From Cyclina sinensis (taxonomy: Eukaryota > Mollusca > Bivalvia > Venerida > Veneridae): 64,000 nt of DNA. How positions within the stretch are numbered: position 1 is the stretch's first letter; each line of letters starts with the position of its first letter. Below are positions 13,296 to 24,800 of this stretch, one piece after another. The stretch lies in assembly GCA_012932295.1 (NCBI GenBank), contig JAAONU010000011.1, positions 41,232,352 to 41,296,351 of the forward strand. The letters are read 5' to 3'. The notes beneath the pieces are model-generated. The model was not told the DNA's origin. It did no database searches and was given only the letters and a program-made list of their open reading frames with translations. The position numbers and the translations under genes are program-made.

Positions 13296-14076
13296 CAGGG
13301 TAAGACATTTGACCTCTAGGGTGTTCACAGGGTTTTCCACTGATCTAAGCTGGTGACCTTGTTTCTGCAAAACCCAGTTTCATTTATCAAATGAATCATC
13401 AAGGCGAACATTATTACAAAGATTTCAGGCGGTTAGGCCAATATATGTTCACAGGGTTTTCCACGAATCAAAGCTAGTGACCTAGATTCTGAGAGTACAT
13501 TTTGACTCAGCCTGTGCCTTTATCCTGAATGTCATTAAAAAGTACAATGTGACCAAGTTTCATGAAGACTAGGGGGGAAATTTGACCTCTATAGAGTGTT
13601 CGGAAGGTTTTACACTGATAAGAACTGTTGACCTAGATTCTGGCAACACATGCCTCAAAAAGACCTTATCTTGATATCATCAATAAACTGTCCATGCAAA
13701 ATTTCATGTAGATTGGCACAAAAAAGTGACCACTACATTGTTCTTAAAGTTTTCTACTGATCTGAGCTGGTGACCAAATCAGTAATCTAATTTGACTCAC
13801 TTTCAGCCTCATTCAAGAAATTATCTGGGCAAACATTTTAGGAAAATCAGTTCAAATTTGTGTTCTCTACAGTGCTCACAACAGTTTCCTGTGACATGGG
13901 CTAGGTTTTAGATCCACAGGATCCAGTTTCCAGAGATCATCAGGTAAAATATCCTGAGGAAGATTTATAAAGGTTGGGTCAAAACTATGACCTCTAGAGA
14001 GAGTTCACAAGCTAGAATGCTGAAGACGGATAAAGGAATATCACAAAAACACACTCTGTGCTCAGGTGAGCTAAAA
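13296..14076 (+). mobile_element. Diverged pearl/Helentron-like element, family II type
   Basis: About five diverged modules of roughly 140 bp, each with GTTCACAGGGTTTTCCACTG, CTRRTGACCTAG and CAAGTTTCATG-type segments. It ends at CTCAGGTGAGCTAAAA (about 14059-14074), the same terminus as the complete family II element at 53510-55000. The 5' end is not clear. Confidence 0.55.
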
Positions 14077-14237
14077 TTGAATCAGCTGATCAACAAAACT
14101 GACTGCAAGTATTTAAGTTTCAGAGGTTACTTGTAGGGGTAAGCCCCAAGAATATCAGGAAGGCTGTAACAGTATGAAGTGGGCAATTCTTCCTGAACTG
14201 TTTTGTAATCAGTTAAATACATCAAGTATATATTGTT

Positions 14238-14476
14238 TGCCCATCAGACCAACCACCCCTGAAGATCTATTAGAGGGGGATAGTATAAGAAACAAAAAGC
14301 ATCCTATTTCAGAGACAGGCCTGCTTTTTTTACATGTTTAGGTTATAGCTGATATGTAGACATTGGTTTAATGTCACATCCAAAAGACAAGTGTTAGTGG
14401 AGAAGTGGGGGATCGAACTTGAGATTCCTTGATTAAAAGTTCTGTGCCTTACCATCGGACCACTGATCCCGACTTT
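14238..14476 (-). mobile_element. tRNA-derived SINE (family 1), diverged copy
   Basis: On the minus strand it begins with a tRNA-like head: A-box-like segment AGTGGTCCGATGG and B-box GTTCGATCC. An ACATTAAACC-type core and a body alignable with the copies at 28189-28700 and 60490-60775 follow. It has no long ORF, as expected for a SINE. Confidence 0.6.
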
Positions 14477-15184
14477 AATTTTCACTTTCATTAGACAATG
14501 CTATTCAAAATATGCATGATTTTTCATGTAAACCAGGTCGATTTCAAAATTGAAATTCATCCATTTGACAGATGATTTAGAGGGAAGGACAATTTTCTGG
14601 AAATCTTTAAAATTTCTTGGACTGCAGAAATAACTTCACTCAACTATTAAAAAAGACTAAATCTATTCAATAAACATTCATAACAACTTTTATTCCATAA
14701 AATGAAAAATAAACAGGGATTCATGATTTCCTCAAACATCAGAAAAACATTGCACAAAGTGTGTCACCTCGATGAAGAGTGTTCATAAAACATCATACTA
14801 AAATATTTAAACTCTTAAACTGAAATTTAAGAAAAACAATTCAACCTCAAACTGGCTAAAAAATAAAGCATTTTTCTATATAATGACTTTGATTTTGATT
14901 GGGTTTTTTTTCAGCAGAGAGTAGATTTTAACAAAAGGCACACAATGCTTGGTCTTGACAGTTATCCAAAAATATATAACAACAGTTTTACAAATTAATA
15001 TTACCATTTCCCCAACCTGCTAAATAGTAAATAAACATTGTCTTTCTATAAACTTAACAAATACAAGTAAATAATTTCTCATTGAAAAAAAAATCTTATC
15101 AGATATATGTGATTTAAGAAATAATACAAATACACTATGGCCCCAGCACCTTGGATGATAATAATTTTCTATCACAATATTTCT

Positions 15185-15190
15185 TTTATT
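15185..15190 (-). terminator. Candidate poly(A) signal of legumain
   Basis: AATAAA on the minus strand about 680 bases after the legumain stop codon. A second AATAAA lies at 14689-14694. Either could end the transcript; the sequence alone does not decide. The stretch 14477-15866 is AT-rich and otherwise featureless, consistent with a 3' UTR plus flank. Confidence 0.3.
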
Positions 15191-15789
15191 ACAACCTCCA
15201 TGTACAGTTACAGAGAAAAGAACAAAAAATATGCAAGTACAAATCACTTATCAGCAGTCAACCTTTGATTATAGAAAAATATCTGTTGTATGAACAAAAC
15301 ATCAACCTTTCGAAAGCAAAACATATATGTATAAAGGTTCAAATCTGTAGAAAATATCTGACAATAGTTAGGTTTTGTCTACTGGCATTGTATGAAATTA
15401 TCACTTTTCACTCAAAGTAAAAAAAGGCTCACATTTGAGTATTAATTAAACAAGACTGCAATCTTCATACAGATATTTTAACCTTGGTTGTTGCTTTTCC
15501 TACCAACACAAAATTTAACATTTTTCCATCAGGATGCTCCTTTGGTACAACTATAAATAGTCAGCAAATTATTAACAAAAGCTTCAATACATGACAGATA
15601 TGTGGAAGCCCATAAAGGAGCCATTACTGCTCAAGCCAAGTAAATCACTTTTATCTATATCTGGTGAAAACAGCTTAAAAAATAAGAATCTCAAAAAGTA
15701 ATCAGATATATCTTAATTTTAATATTTCCTCACCTTTCCTTATATCAAAGTTTATATAAAATATTCCAACAGTTTCATTGATATTTCTA

Positions 15790-15889
15790 GATCACATGAT
15801 TTAGTTAACATTGACATTTACAGATCACATGATTTAGTTAACACTGACATTTACAGATCATATGATTTAGTTAACATTGACCGACAGGA
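15790..15889. repeat. Three tandem 33-bp copies spanning the legumain stop codon
   Basis: Three direct copies with a period of exactly 33 bp (ATGATTTAGTTAACAYTGAC plus TTACAGATCAC). The third copy contains the last codons and the TAA stop of legumain; the other two lie in the 3' UTR. Confidence 0.9.
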
Positions 15890-18800
15890 TATCATCCACA
15901 CAAACTTTTTCTATGGCACTTGCGATGGTAGCTTTAGGAATTCTGGCCTCACACATGTTTACAAACATGTACAGCTGTCTTAATGCATAGTCATTCTGAA
16001 ATAAATAAACTATCTCTAAAAATCACTATTAACTCGGCTCATTTTGCTCTTTTTTGTCAGACAAACTGATTATATCAAAGAGCTGAGGTCAGACAAATTA
16101 CATACAGTAAAAACTCATGATGCGACCAACTCAATATACAGACCAACTCAATATTACGAACATTTTCTTCTGGTCCCGATTTTTTTACTATAAATTCTAT
16201 TGTTAGTTAAACTCAGTAATAAGACCAACTCAATATTGCGTATTGCGACCGCAATTTCCGGTCCCGAATGAAAATACAAACCTTTTTTGAACTCGAAATT
16301 ACGACCGCGACTAGAACGGAACAAAACGTGCAGCTGTTGACTTTAGCTATTCATCAAAGGTCGAGGTCGGCAGACTTGTTTACACAAACATGTACATAAT
16401 GGGCACCTCATGTTAATCGGTGCTAATAATTAATAATTGAAAATTTGACAGGTCAAAAGGATCCAGGTGTAGATAATTTACTTTAAGGTTGGTAGTTATC
16501 GGTTTAATTGTTTATGACACCCTTATTAGAGTAGACTGCGGCTTACTGCACGATAAATTTTCTATTTATAGTCACTAATTGATGCGCAAACGAATTAATG
16601 CAACACTAAAATCCAAAATTTTGTGAGATTTACGTATCACTTTACATTTTATTTTGATTGATACACATTGTACAAGTTGATTACACAAAATATTCCTCCT
16701 GAAATTTGACTAAAATGAGCAAAAAGCGGACAGAGCTTTCTCTTATAGAGAAAAAAAAATTGATAAATGAAAGCAATGGTCAGATATAGATTTAACCATA
16801 TATTGACCATTATTCTGATCAAATCATTAGTTATCAAAGTAAGGACAAATAAAACAAATAAGTTATGCTCAGTGACACTACAATTGACGCAAAACACACA
16901 CTGGGTCGATAAATCTTGCATACACCTTCATGTCATCATCTGAACTCAATTTTAGGACCAACTCAATATTAAGACCACTTATTGTTGGTCCCAAAGGTGG
17001 TCTCATTATTGAGGTTTTACTGTATATGTTATTCTCAAATGTACCCTGCAAAGTAAATTGGAAAAAAAATGGTGTAAATGATGATAGTTCAGTCTAACAG
17101 TTTTATGAGATGCCTTTTAAATAGACATTATGTTTATACCAATAGCATGAACCAAGTGCTAAATGAGCAAGAAATTAGATATTTCCTTTAAATGCTGAAG
17201 GCTTAACAAAAACTTCATTTAGGAAAGCTGATCTAATCCCTTTCAGAGATTACAGATACATTTGACGATCTGTTTTGTAAAATTTCAAGTTTACTAAATC
17301 TGACACTATTTTGTTGTTTGTATTTTTAATCTTCAAACATAACTACTACATGTTCAACTCAAGACAGAATCAGTAATGTCAAACAAATGAACATCTGCAA
17401 AAATAACTGAAAGGAACACATAAATCATACCTCAGGAATGTTAAGATGGTTCTTGCAAAGCTTCTCAACATTATCCAAAGCTTCTTCATAACAGTCCCAG
17501 TCCTTAATGTGACTTCTGGTCTCCATCATGTTGCGTGCAGTCACATGATCATCTGTTGCTAGGCCAACAATAGTCTTAACTACTTTGTCAACCAGTTCTC
17601 TCTCCTAATATAAAATTTACATGAGTTATTATTTGCTTTCTTACACATTTTAGTTAATCAGGTCCAAATTGATTTCAAGGCAAAACTGGATTTCAATTTT
17701 CCAAAACTGAATATTGTTTCAGGTAACTTTTGACAACATCAAATTTCCTAAAATTTCAATAAATCCACATGCTGTCATCTTAATTAAAAGGCTATCCACC
17801 CCCTATGATGAATGTCAGTGGAATGAAATTACATTTATTTTTTAAATGGGGGTGATAATCGGATTAGATTCAATTTTGCATTTTAAATCAATCAATTTAC
17901 ACTTAAAAAATGTTCTAATTGGCCAGCCAATAAAACTTTAATTCACCAAAACTAAAAACTCGAACACTTAAAATTTTGCGGTATTTTGTTTTTTTATCTT
18001 CTCCATTGTTTACAACAGCTATGGCGTATGTATCGCTATCGAGAGTCCTCATCCGGACTGGGCTGAACATTGCCGCATTTCTGCATGTGAAACTCGTGCG
18101 TGCTACTTTTTAACCTCAAGTGGCCAATTAGAAAATTTGATAAGTGTGAAAAAACTACAAAACTGTGCAAGCCCTAATTCAGTGCAAACACACCCATTAA
18201 TCATCTATATGGTTTATCAAATATTAACCAACTGACCAAATAGTTGCAAGTGTAAACAATGGTCAGAACGCTAAAGTTTGCAGACTGAGAGTGGTCCTTC
18301 TTGGTTGCAACAGCAAAAGTAATTGTGGTTTGCAGAGTTAAGAGTAAAAGAAATAGGTAAAACTTTGTATATTAAACCTACTGTAACAATCAGATGGGTA
18401 AGGAATCTTTCAAATGTATTTCTAACTTAACACTAGCAATGTTCACATAAACATGAATGCAAAATATGATAAGCTTTCTTTTCATTTTATATTGCATATC
18501 CTGATCCAATTAACCACAAGGTATGATAAAATTCACAAAAATGAAAATAAGTAAAAAAATATTAACAAATTAAAAAAGACGCAAAAGAAATATAAATATA
18601 GAAAAAAAATAAGATATGACATTCATGTATTATGACAAATTTAAATGTATAACTGAACTAAATTGCCCTGTAAGGAATTGTTTTAGGTAGTCATTCACCA
18701 AATCTTTATAAAACATCATATCTCAAAAACACATGCATGTTCTGACTGAGGACTAATACAAAATAATCATTAAAATTCCAACAACATACCTCTAAAAGTT

Positions 18801-21800
18801 TTGCCAATTTCGTCTGAATTTCTTGTGCTTCTGCCTTGCTCTCGACAAGGTTCAAACTTCGGCGAAGAATTTCAAGAGGCACATCTTCAGACTTCACTGC
18901 ATCCTCCTGCATTTAAAAACCATGATAAATGCAGAGACAAGATGCCGAGATGGACAGACAGCAGGTAAACACTTTGCTCCTCCCCAAAAACCACCAAACT
19001 TGGACCGCTTAACCATATTCCTAACATACATTCTACTTACAAGATTGCATGAAAATGACATCAAAATATCATCTTTCCTACATAATGGAATTGGACTGAA
19101 TCTACTTTGTTTATGTGTACACATGTATTTTAAAGGACTATAGATTTGTATAAATAGGCTGAATGTCAACTGGCTCCCCATGTATTAATTAAAGAGTTTT
19201 TCACCAAAAGAAAATAATCCATTTGTAACAACTATATTTTAGGTATGCTTACAAATATTCTTAAAAAGATGCCTAATGCAGACAAAAATTTAACTAGAAA
19301 TGGTTTTTGATTGAACAAAAACATATGTCTCCCCCCAGCCAGTTGCTGCAGGCAGTATTGAATCAGACGATTGTAAAATTTGACATTTAACCTCCAAGTG
19401 TGACCTTGACCTTGAGACACCACACCCGCAGAGTGGGTTCTGCACTTTGCCTTGATAAGGTGAACATCTGACCCAAGTTTCATAAAAATCCTTCAAGGGC
19501 TTTGGTAGATATAGAGCGGACATGATTTTGTGACAGACAGACAGACAGACGGACGGACAGACAGACAGACAACCGGGGAAAAACAATATGTCTCCCTGAT
19601 GAGGTGAACATCTGACCCAAGTTTCATAAAAATCCTTCAAGGGCTTTTGAAAATACAGAGCGGACACGATTTTGTGGCATTTGACATTTAACCTCCAAGT
19701 GTGACCTTGACCTTGAGACACCACACCTGCAAAGTGGGTTCTGCACGTCGCCTTGATGAGGTGAACACCTGACCCAAGTTTCATAAAAATCCTTCAAGGG
19801 CTTTTGAAGACACAGAGCGGACACGATTTTGTGGCATTTCACATTTAACCTCCAAGTGTGACCTTGACCTTGAGACACCACACCTGCAAAGTAGGTTCTG
19901 CACGTCGCCTTGATAAAGTGAACATCTGACCCAAGTTTCATAAAAATCCTTCAAGGGCTTTGGAAGATACAGAGCGGACACGATTTTGTGACAGACAGAC
20001 GGACGGACGGACAACCAGGGGAAAAACAATATGTCTCCCCCATTTTTGGAGGGAGACATAACTACTACAGCAGATGGAAATACAAGGAAAAGATCAATTT
20101 GTTCAAAGTGAAAGAGCTTATTATATATGCACATGTTAAGTCTTACACAAGGATCCTTGGGTTTTGGGGGTATAGGGTTAGCCAATTGAGTGCCCTGGAA
20201 CTCTGCCACTGTCATCTGCCCAATGCTCATGTCTCCATACTCCTGTACATGACTGGTGTTGGTCTCGGACTTTGTGATCATAAACTGCTTCTGCAGAGTC
20301 TCTGAGTTCAAGTTTTCCTATAATATTAAGAATGAAATTTTAACAACACATACAACAAAGATTGAATATAGATACATTTGTAGTCTGACCAAAACCATGA
20401 GCACATTACTAAATTTAACAAAAACCTCCAAAAAAGCAATGGATTTTACCAACAACATATGGAAATATGGCAGTGGGTTTTAATTCTACTGTGGTCCTAA
20501 TGCAAGTAACATTTTGTTTAACTCCTCTCACACAATTTGAAAACTTGATCACGTCACATAGTCTTTTGTGGGGAAAATTTTAACTATGATATGAAATTGT
20601 TGACCTTCTTTCTACCTTCTGTCTAGTACCACTACCACTGTTACACATTCTATAGATTGAAAATTACGTGGGGAATTTTGTAAAACTGTCATAGTTAGAT
20701 ATATAATTATTTTTCGCTCATATGAAAATTTCGAGGTCAAAAATTGGTGTCACATGACCTTTAAGCCAATGTAAGAATACCTTTGGAGCAGCTAATCAAA
20801 GGCAAATGAATAAAAACACACATGAGTAAAATTTCAAACCTTGTCTGAGTCTTCCATCCATTTTACACTGTATACATCCCCTAGGTAAGTCTTGCGTGTC
20901 TTATCAAAGTAGCAGGCATATGATGATTCATGCGCGTTAGAGGCTGTGGTGACGTAAGCTGGAGTAAAAGGCCATTAACATTTATGATATGTAATATCGT
21001 AAAAATACATGTGCATGATCACTACAGAAATGAAAATCGTTAATTTTACATAAATTTATAGTAGACTCTTGTCTGAGTGACATCTATCAATTATCTATCC
21101 TTGATGGCTGCTTTACGGAGCTCAGACTAAACTGAAACGCAACAAGCAAAAGTATAACACAAAACAATTATCATATCATACACAGAAAACACATTTTTGT
21201 CATGTCACAGATATGAAATGAAAAAAATGACTTAAATATTACATCTATACAGGGGCCTTCTTTTTCTTTATATGTGATGAGAAAACACAGACAACTATTT
21301 TTACAGACTTACCATTAATATCCTTGGGTAAAAGGTCATAGAACATTGAACCAGACTCACAAGCTTCCACATAGAAGACAAGCTGTAACAAAGATCAGGG
21401 TTTTTTTTTTATGATATAGGTCTAGAAGCAAATAAGTGAATGCATATAGCAAATCATGTTGTTCCCACCTCTGAATTAATGATTAATTTAATTTCAACAA
21501 GGCAGTCTGAAGGACAGCTAAATCCCCTTCCGCAGCGGACATGAATGAGTACTTCTTGACCTTTAACCAACCATGACCTTGATGTTGTGCCATGCATATT
21601 ATAAGCACATAGTCTCATGATAGTAATTATTTGTGCCTTAAAATCTTCCATAAAGTCAAAAAGTTATGGAGAACATTTAACCTTGACCTTGGGGGTAGCA
21701 ACCTGGATGTTGGGTTCTGCACATCGTGTCATAGAGGTGATCATTTGTGCAAAGTAATTAAAAAACTTTTCATAAGCCAAGTTAGTAAGTTATAGAGCAG

Positions 21801-24800
21801 ACGTGAAATGAGTATATTTGACCTTTAACTGTGACCTTGACCTTGTGGGTAGCAACCCAATTATTGCACTCTGCACATCGTCTCATAATGGTGATCACTT
21901 GTGCCAAGTTATTTCAAAAAAATTTCAGCGGTTTAAAAGTTATGGAGTGGACATGAAATGTAGACTTTTAACACTTGACTTAAGTGTGACCTTGACCTTG
22001 GGGTAGCAAACCAATTATTGTGCTCCGCACATCATCTCATAATGGTGATCACTTGTGCCAAGTTATTTCAAAAATGTTTCAGCGGTTTAAAAGTTATGGA
22101 GTGGACACGAAATGTAGACTTTTAACATTTGACCTTTAAGTGTGACCTTGATCTTGGGGGTAGCAACCCAATAATTGCACTCTGCAAATCGTCTCATAAT
22201 GGTGACCACTTGTGCCAAGTCATTTCAAAAAATTTTCAGCAGTTTAAAAGTTATGGAGCGGACACGAAAGTATTACAGATGGACAAACAGATGGACAGTC
22301 AGACTGACAGACGGAGGCCATTCCTATAATCCCCTCCCCACTTTGGGGAAGGGGATTAAAAACTCCAGTATTTTCTATGTGACATAAGTACTCTTTTAAT
22401 TCTCAGAAGTCACATATTAAAACGAATTTCAAAAAACAAATGCACAATTTTATATCTGATCTAAGACTATCACGCAGTCATTTGTCTAGAATTTAAACTA
22501 ATTCTACCAAGAGGCAATTCCCTCAAACTTACCTTCTTATACCTCTTTTGGTCATGCATGTACATTATAGCATCCATCAGCTTCTGAGCTTTCAACTATA
22601 GTAGAAAATAAACATGAATCTGAGGACAAACTTTAAAGATATAATCTTTTCTTCATCAGAAATCAACAAGGATTTATGAATGTGAAGAAGACATGATTAT
22701 CATGATAATAATATGAGACATGACTTTTTAAAGCCACTTCACATGATGTTTGAGGACATGTCTCAACAAGATTGATGCAACAATTTCTTATAAATGGTCC
22801 ATCCTATTAAAGTGAAAGATGTGACGTTTGCATCTAAGTCTTAACAAATATATCTGTAACTAAATGAATTAATAAGTTAATTCTCAACTCAAGATCATAA
22901 AAAAAGAGCTTTACTTAAAACAAGTGTCTGTCTAACAACGCAAGTGTAACCTTTCATGTACACTGCCATGATATGTTTTTTTTTTAATATAGGAATTAAT
23001 CAATTAAACTGACAACTACTTTTTTTTGTCAAATTGGTTCATTTACTGAATTCAAACTGCTTAACCTTTTCTCATAAAATTTACTACCAGCGCTACACAT
23101 ATCTCAATGCATGAATATTTGGTCAAAATTTCAAGATTTTATATTCTATTAAAATCTGGTAATGCAAGCCATTATATGCACGATACCTCATCATTCTTTT
23201 TCGACAGAAAGCACTTTCACAGATTACTAAAGATATAGATAATGACTGAGGAATCACTTTGTTGAATATTTAAACATACAAAAATAAAGAACAGGAAAAA
23301 ATTGGAATCACAAATGGCTCCCTTACCATGGAACTACCAAAGGCTAAGATACCTGGTCCACCATGGTCTACAAAGTTAACAAAGACATGGTCTTTGGGTC
23401 CACTGAAATATAAGATAAAATCAGTTTTATTCAGGCAATTATGTGAGTCAGTTTTTTCATATCTGAGCCAACCCCTTCTACACAGAAGTGATTAACCCTT
23501 AATCTGCTGGAACTAAACGTGATTAGCCTTTGCCACCAGTATAGAGCCAGGCCAGCCTGCACATCCCTGCAGTCTGACCAGGCTCTATACTGTTGGTAGT
23601 TCAATTTTTTGTTTTGATATTGAAATCCCTGAAACTTTGAATGGACTGTTCCAAATTCAAAGCTGGGCAAATCCATTACAAAAATTCAGCAGTTCCAGGG
23701 TTAAAGCTACTGTTTTGTAATCACTAAACCTTTCACTGATGAGAGACCATTATTATAAAGGCTGCTACATGTACCAGCCAATCCATAAAAACTAGTTTAT
23801 ATCAGAAAGTTGCTAGTTTCTTATTGCCGCTTTGGTCTGGTAATCATTCTTCGAAGAACAATTGTTCCGTAAACTGTCACATGATACAGACTCTGACTGC
23901 TAAGAAGGTGTAATACTTAAGTTTATCAATAACATAATCATATGTTATCTAGCTTCTGATTTAATTGTTATTCAGTCCAATGGAAATGTAAAAAAAGTTA
24001 AAAGGGAAGATTAAAGTGCTGTTTCATCTTGCAATTTCAGTTCAATGCATTAATGTTTATGTTTTATGAACATCTACCAATAAAGATTGATCATTATGTA
24101 ACACATCATCTTAGAAAAGCTTCAAGTCACATGTTTGTCTTTTTTTCTTAAATCTGAGCATATTCTACTTAAGTACCTAAATAAATTGCTAAACATCACA
24201 AAATTCATAGTATATGTGAAAATCCGAAACAGTTTTAAATGTTTAAAGAATTGAACATACTTACCTCTCTATGACTTTTCTACCATTAACTTTGTCTTTT
24301 TCTCCTTTCAAAACATTCAAAAATGTTTCTGGGTTCACATCCTAAAATAAATGAATGGAAGCTAAATTAATGAGCTTTGACACAAAATAGAAATGTGTCC
24401 ATACAACAAAATTACCCCTGTTATGGTCTAAGAACAAAGACTTAAGTCGCTGCTGGGAAACAGGATGCAGTTATCATCTCAATTAGTAGACTTACCTTTG
24501 TATAATGTCTGGAAGGCTGAACTGACCTTTGAAATAGTCCATTTCCATCAATTATTTCAAAATCCAATGATTATTTTCAAAGAAATAAAGACTGGGCAAA
24601 AATATTCAATGGTAGAATACTACGTCATCGCGCACCTGTTTTATGCCCTTCCGCATGCATTCAGAAAAAAAAACATTCACCCGTTTTCAGGCCTAAACTA
24701 GAATTTTACACTATAAAAATTCTTTACATAAATACAAAGCACACCAGCCAATCTTCAGTGCAAACATGATTTTTTGTAATTCTACAGATTTCTTATTGAA

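Noticed and set aside
19290..19941. Repeated ORFs with [12 protein letters not shown]
   Set aside because: They are translations of the internal modules of a family III mobile element.
23431..23676. Conserved-looking ORF ([15 protein letters not shown]), also at 28375-28596
   Set aside because: It is the translation of the TTAA MITE, present at several places with changing frames.
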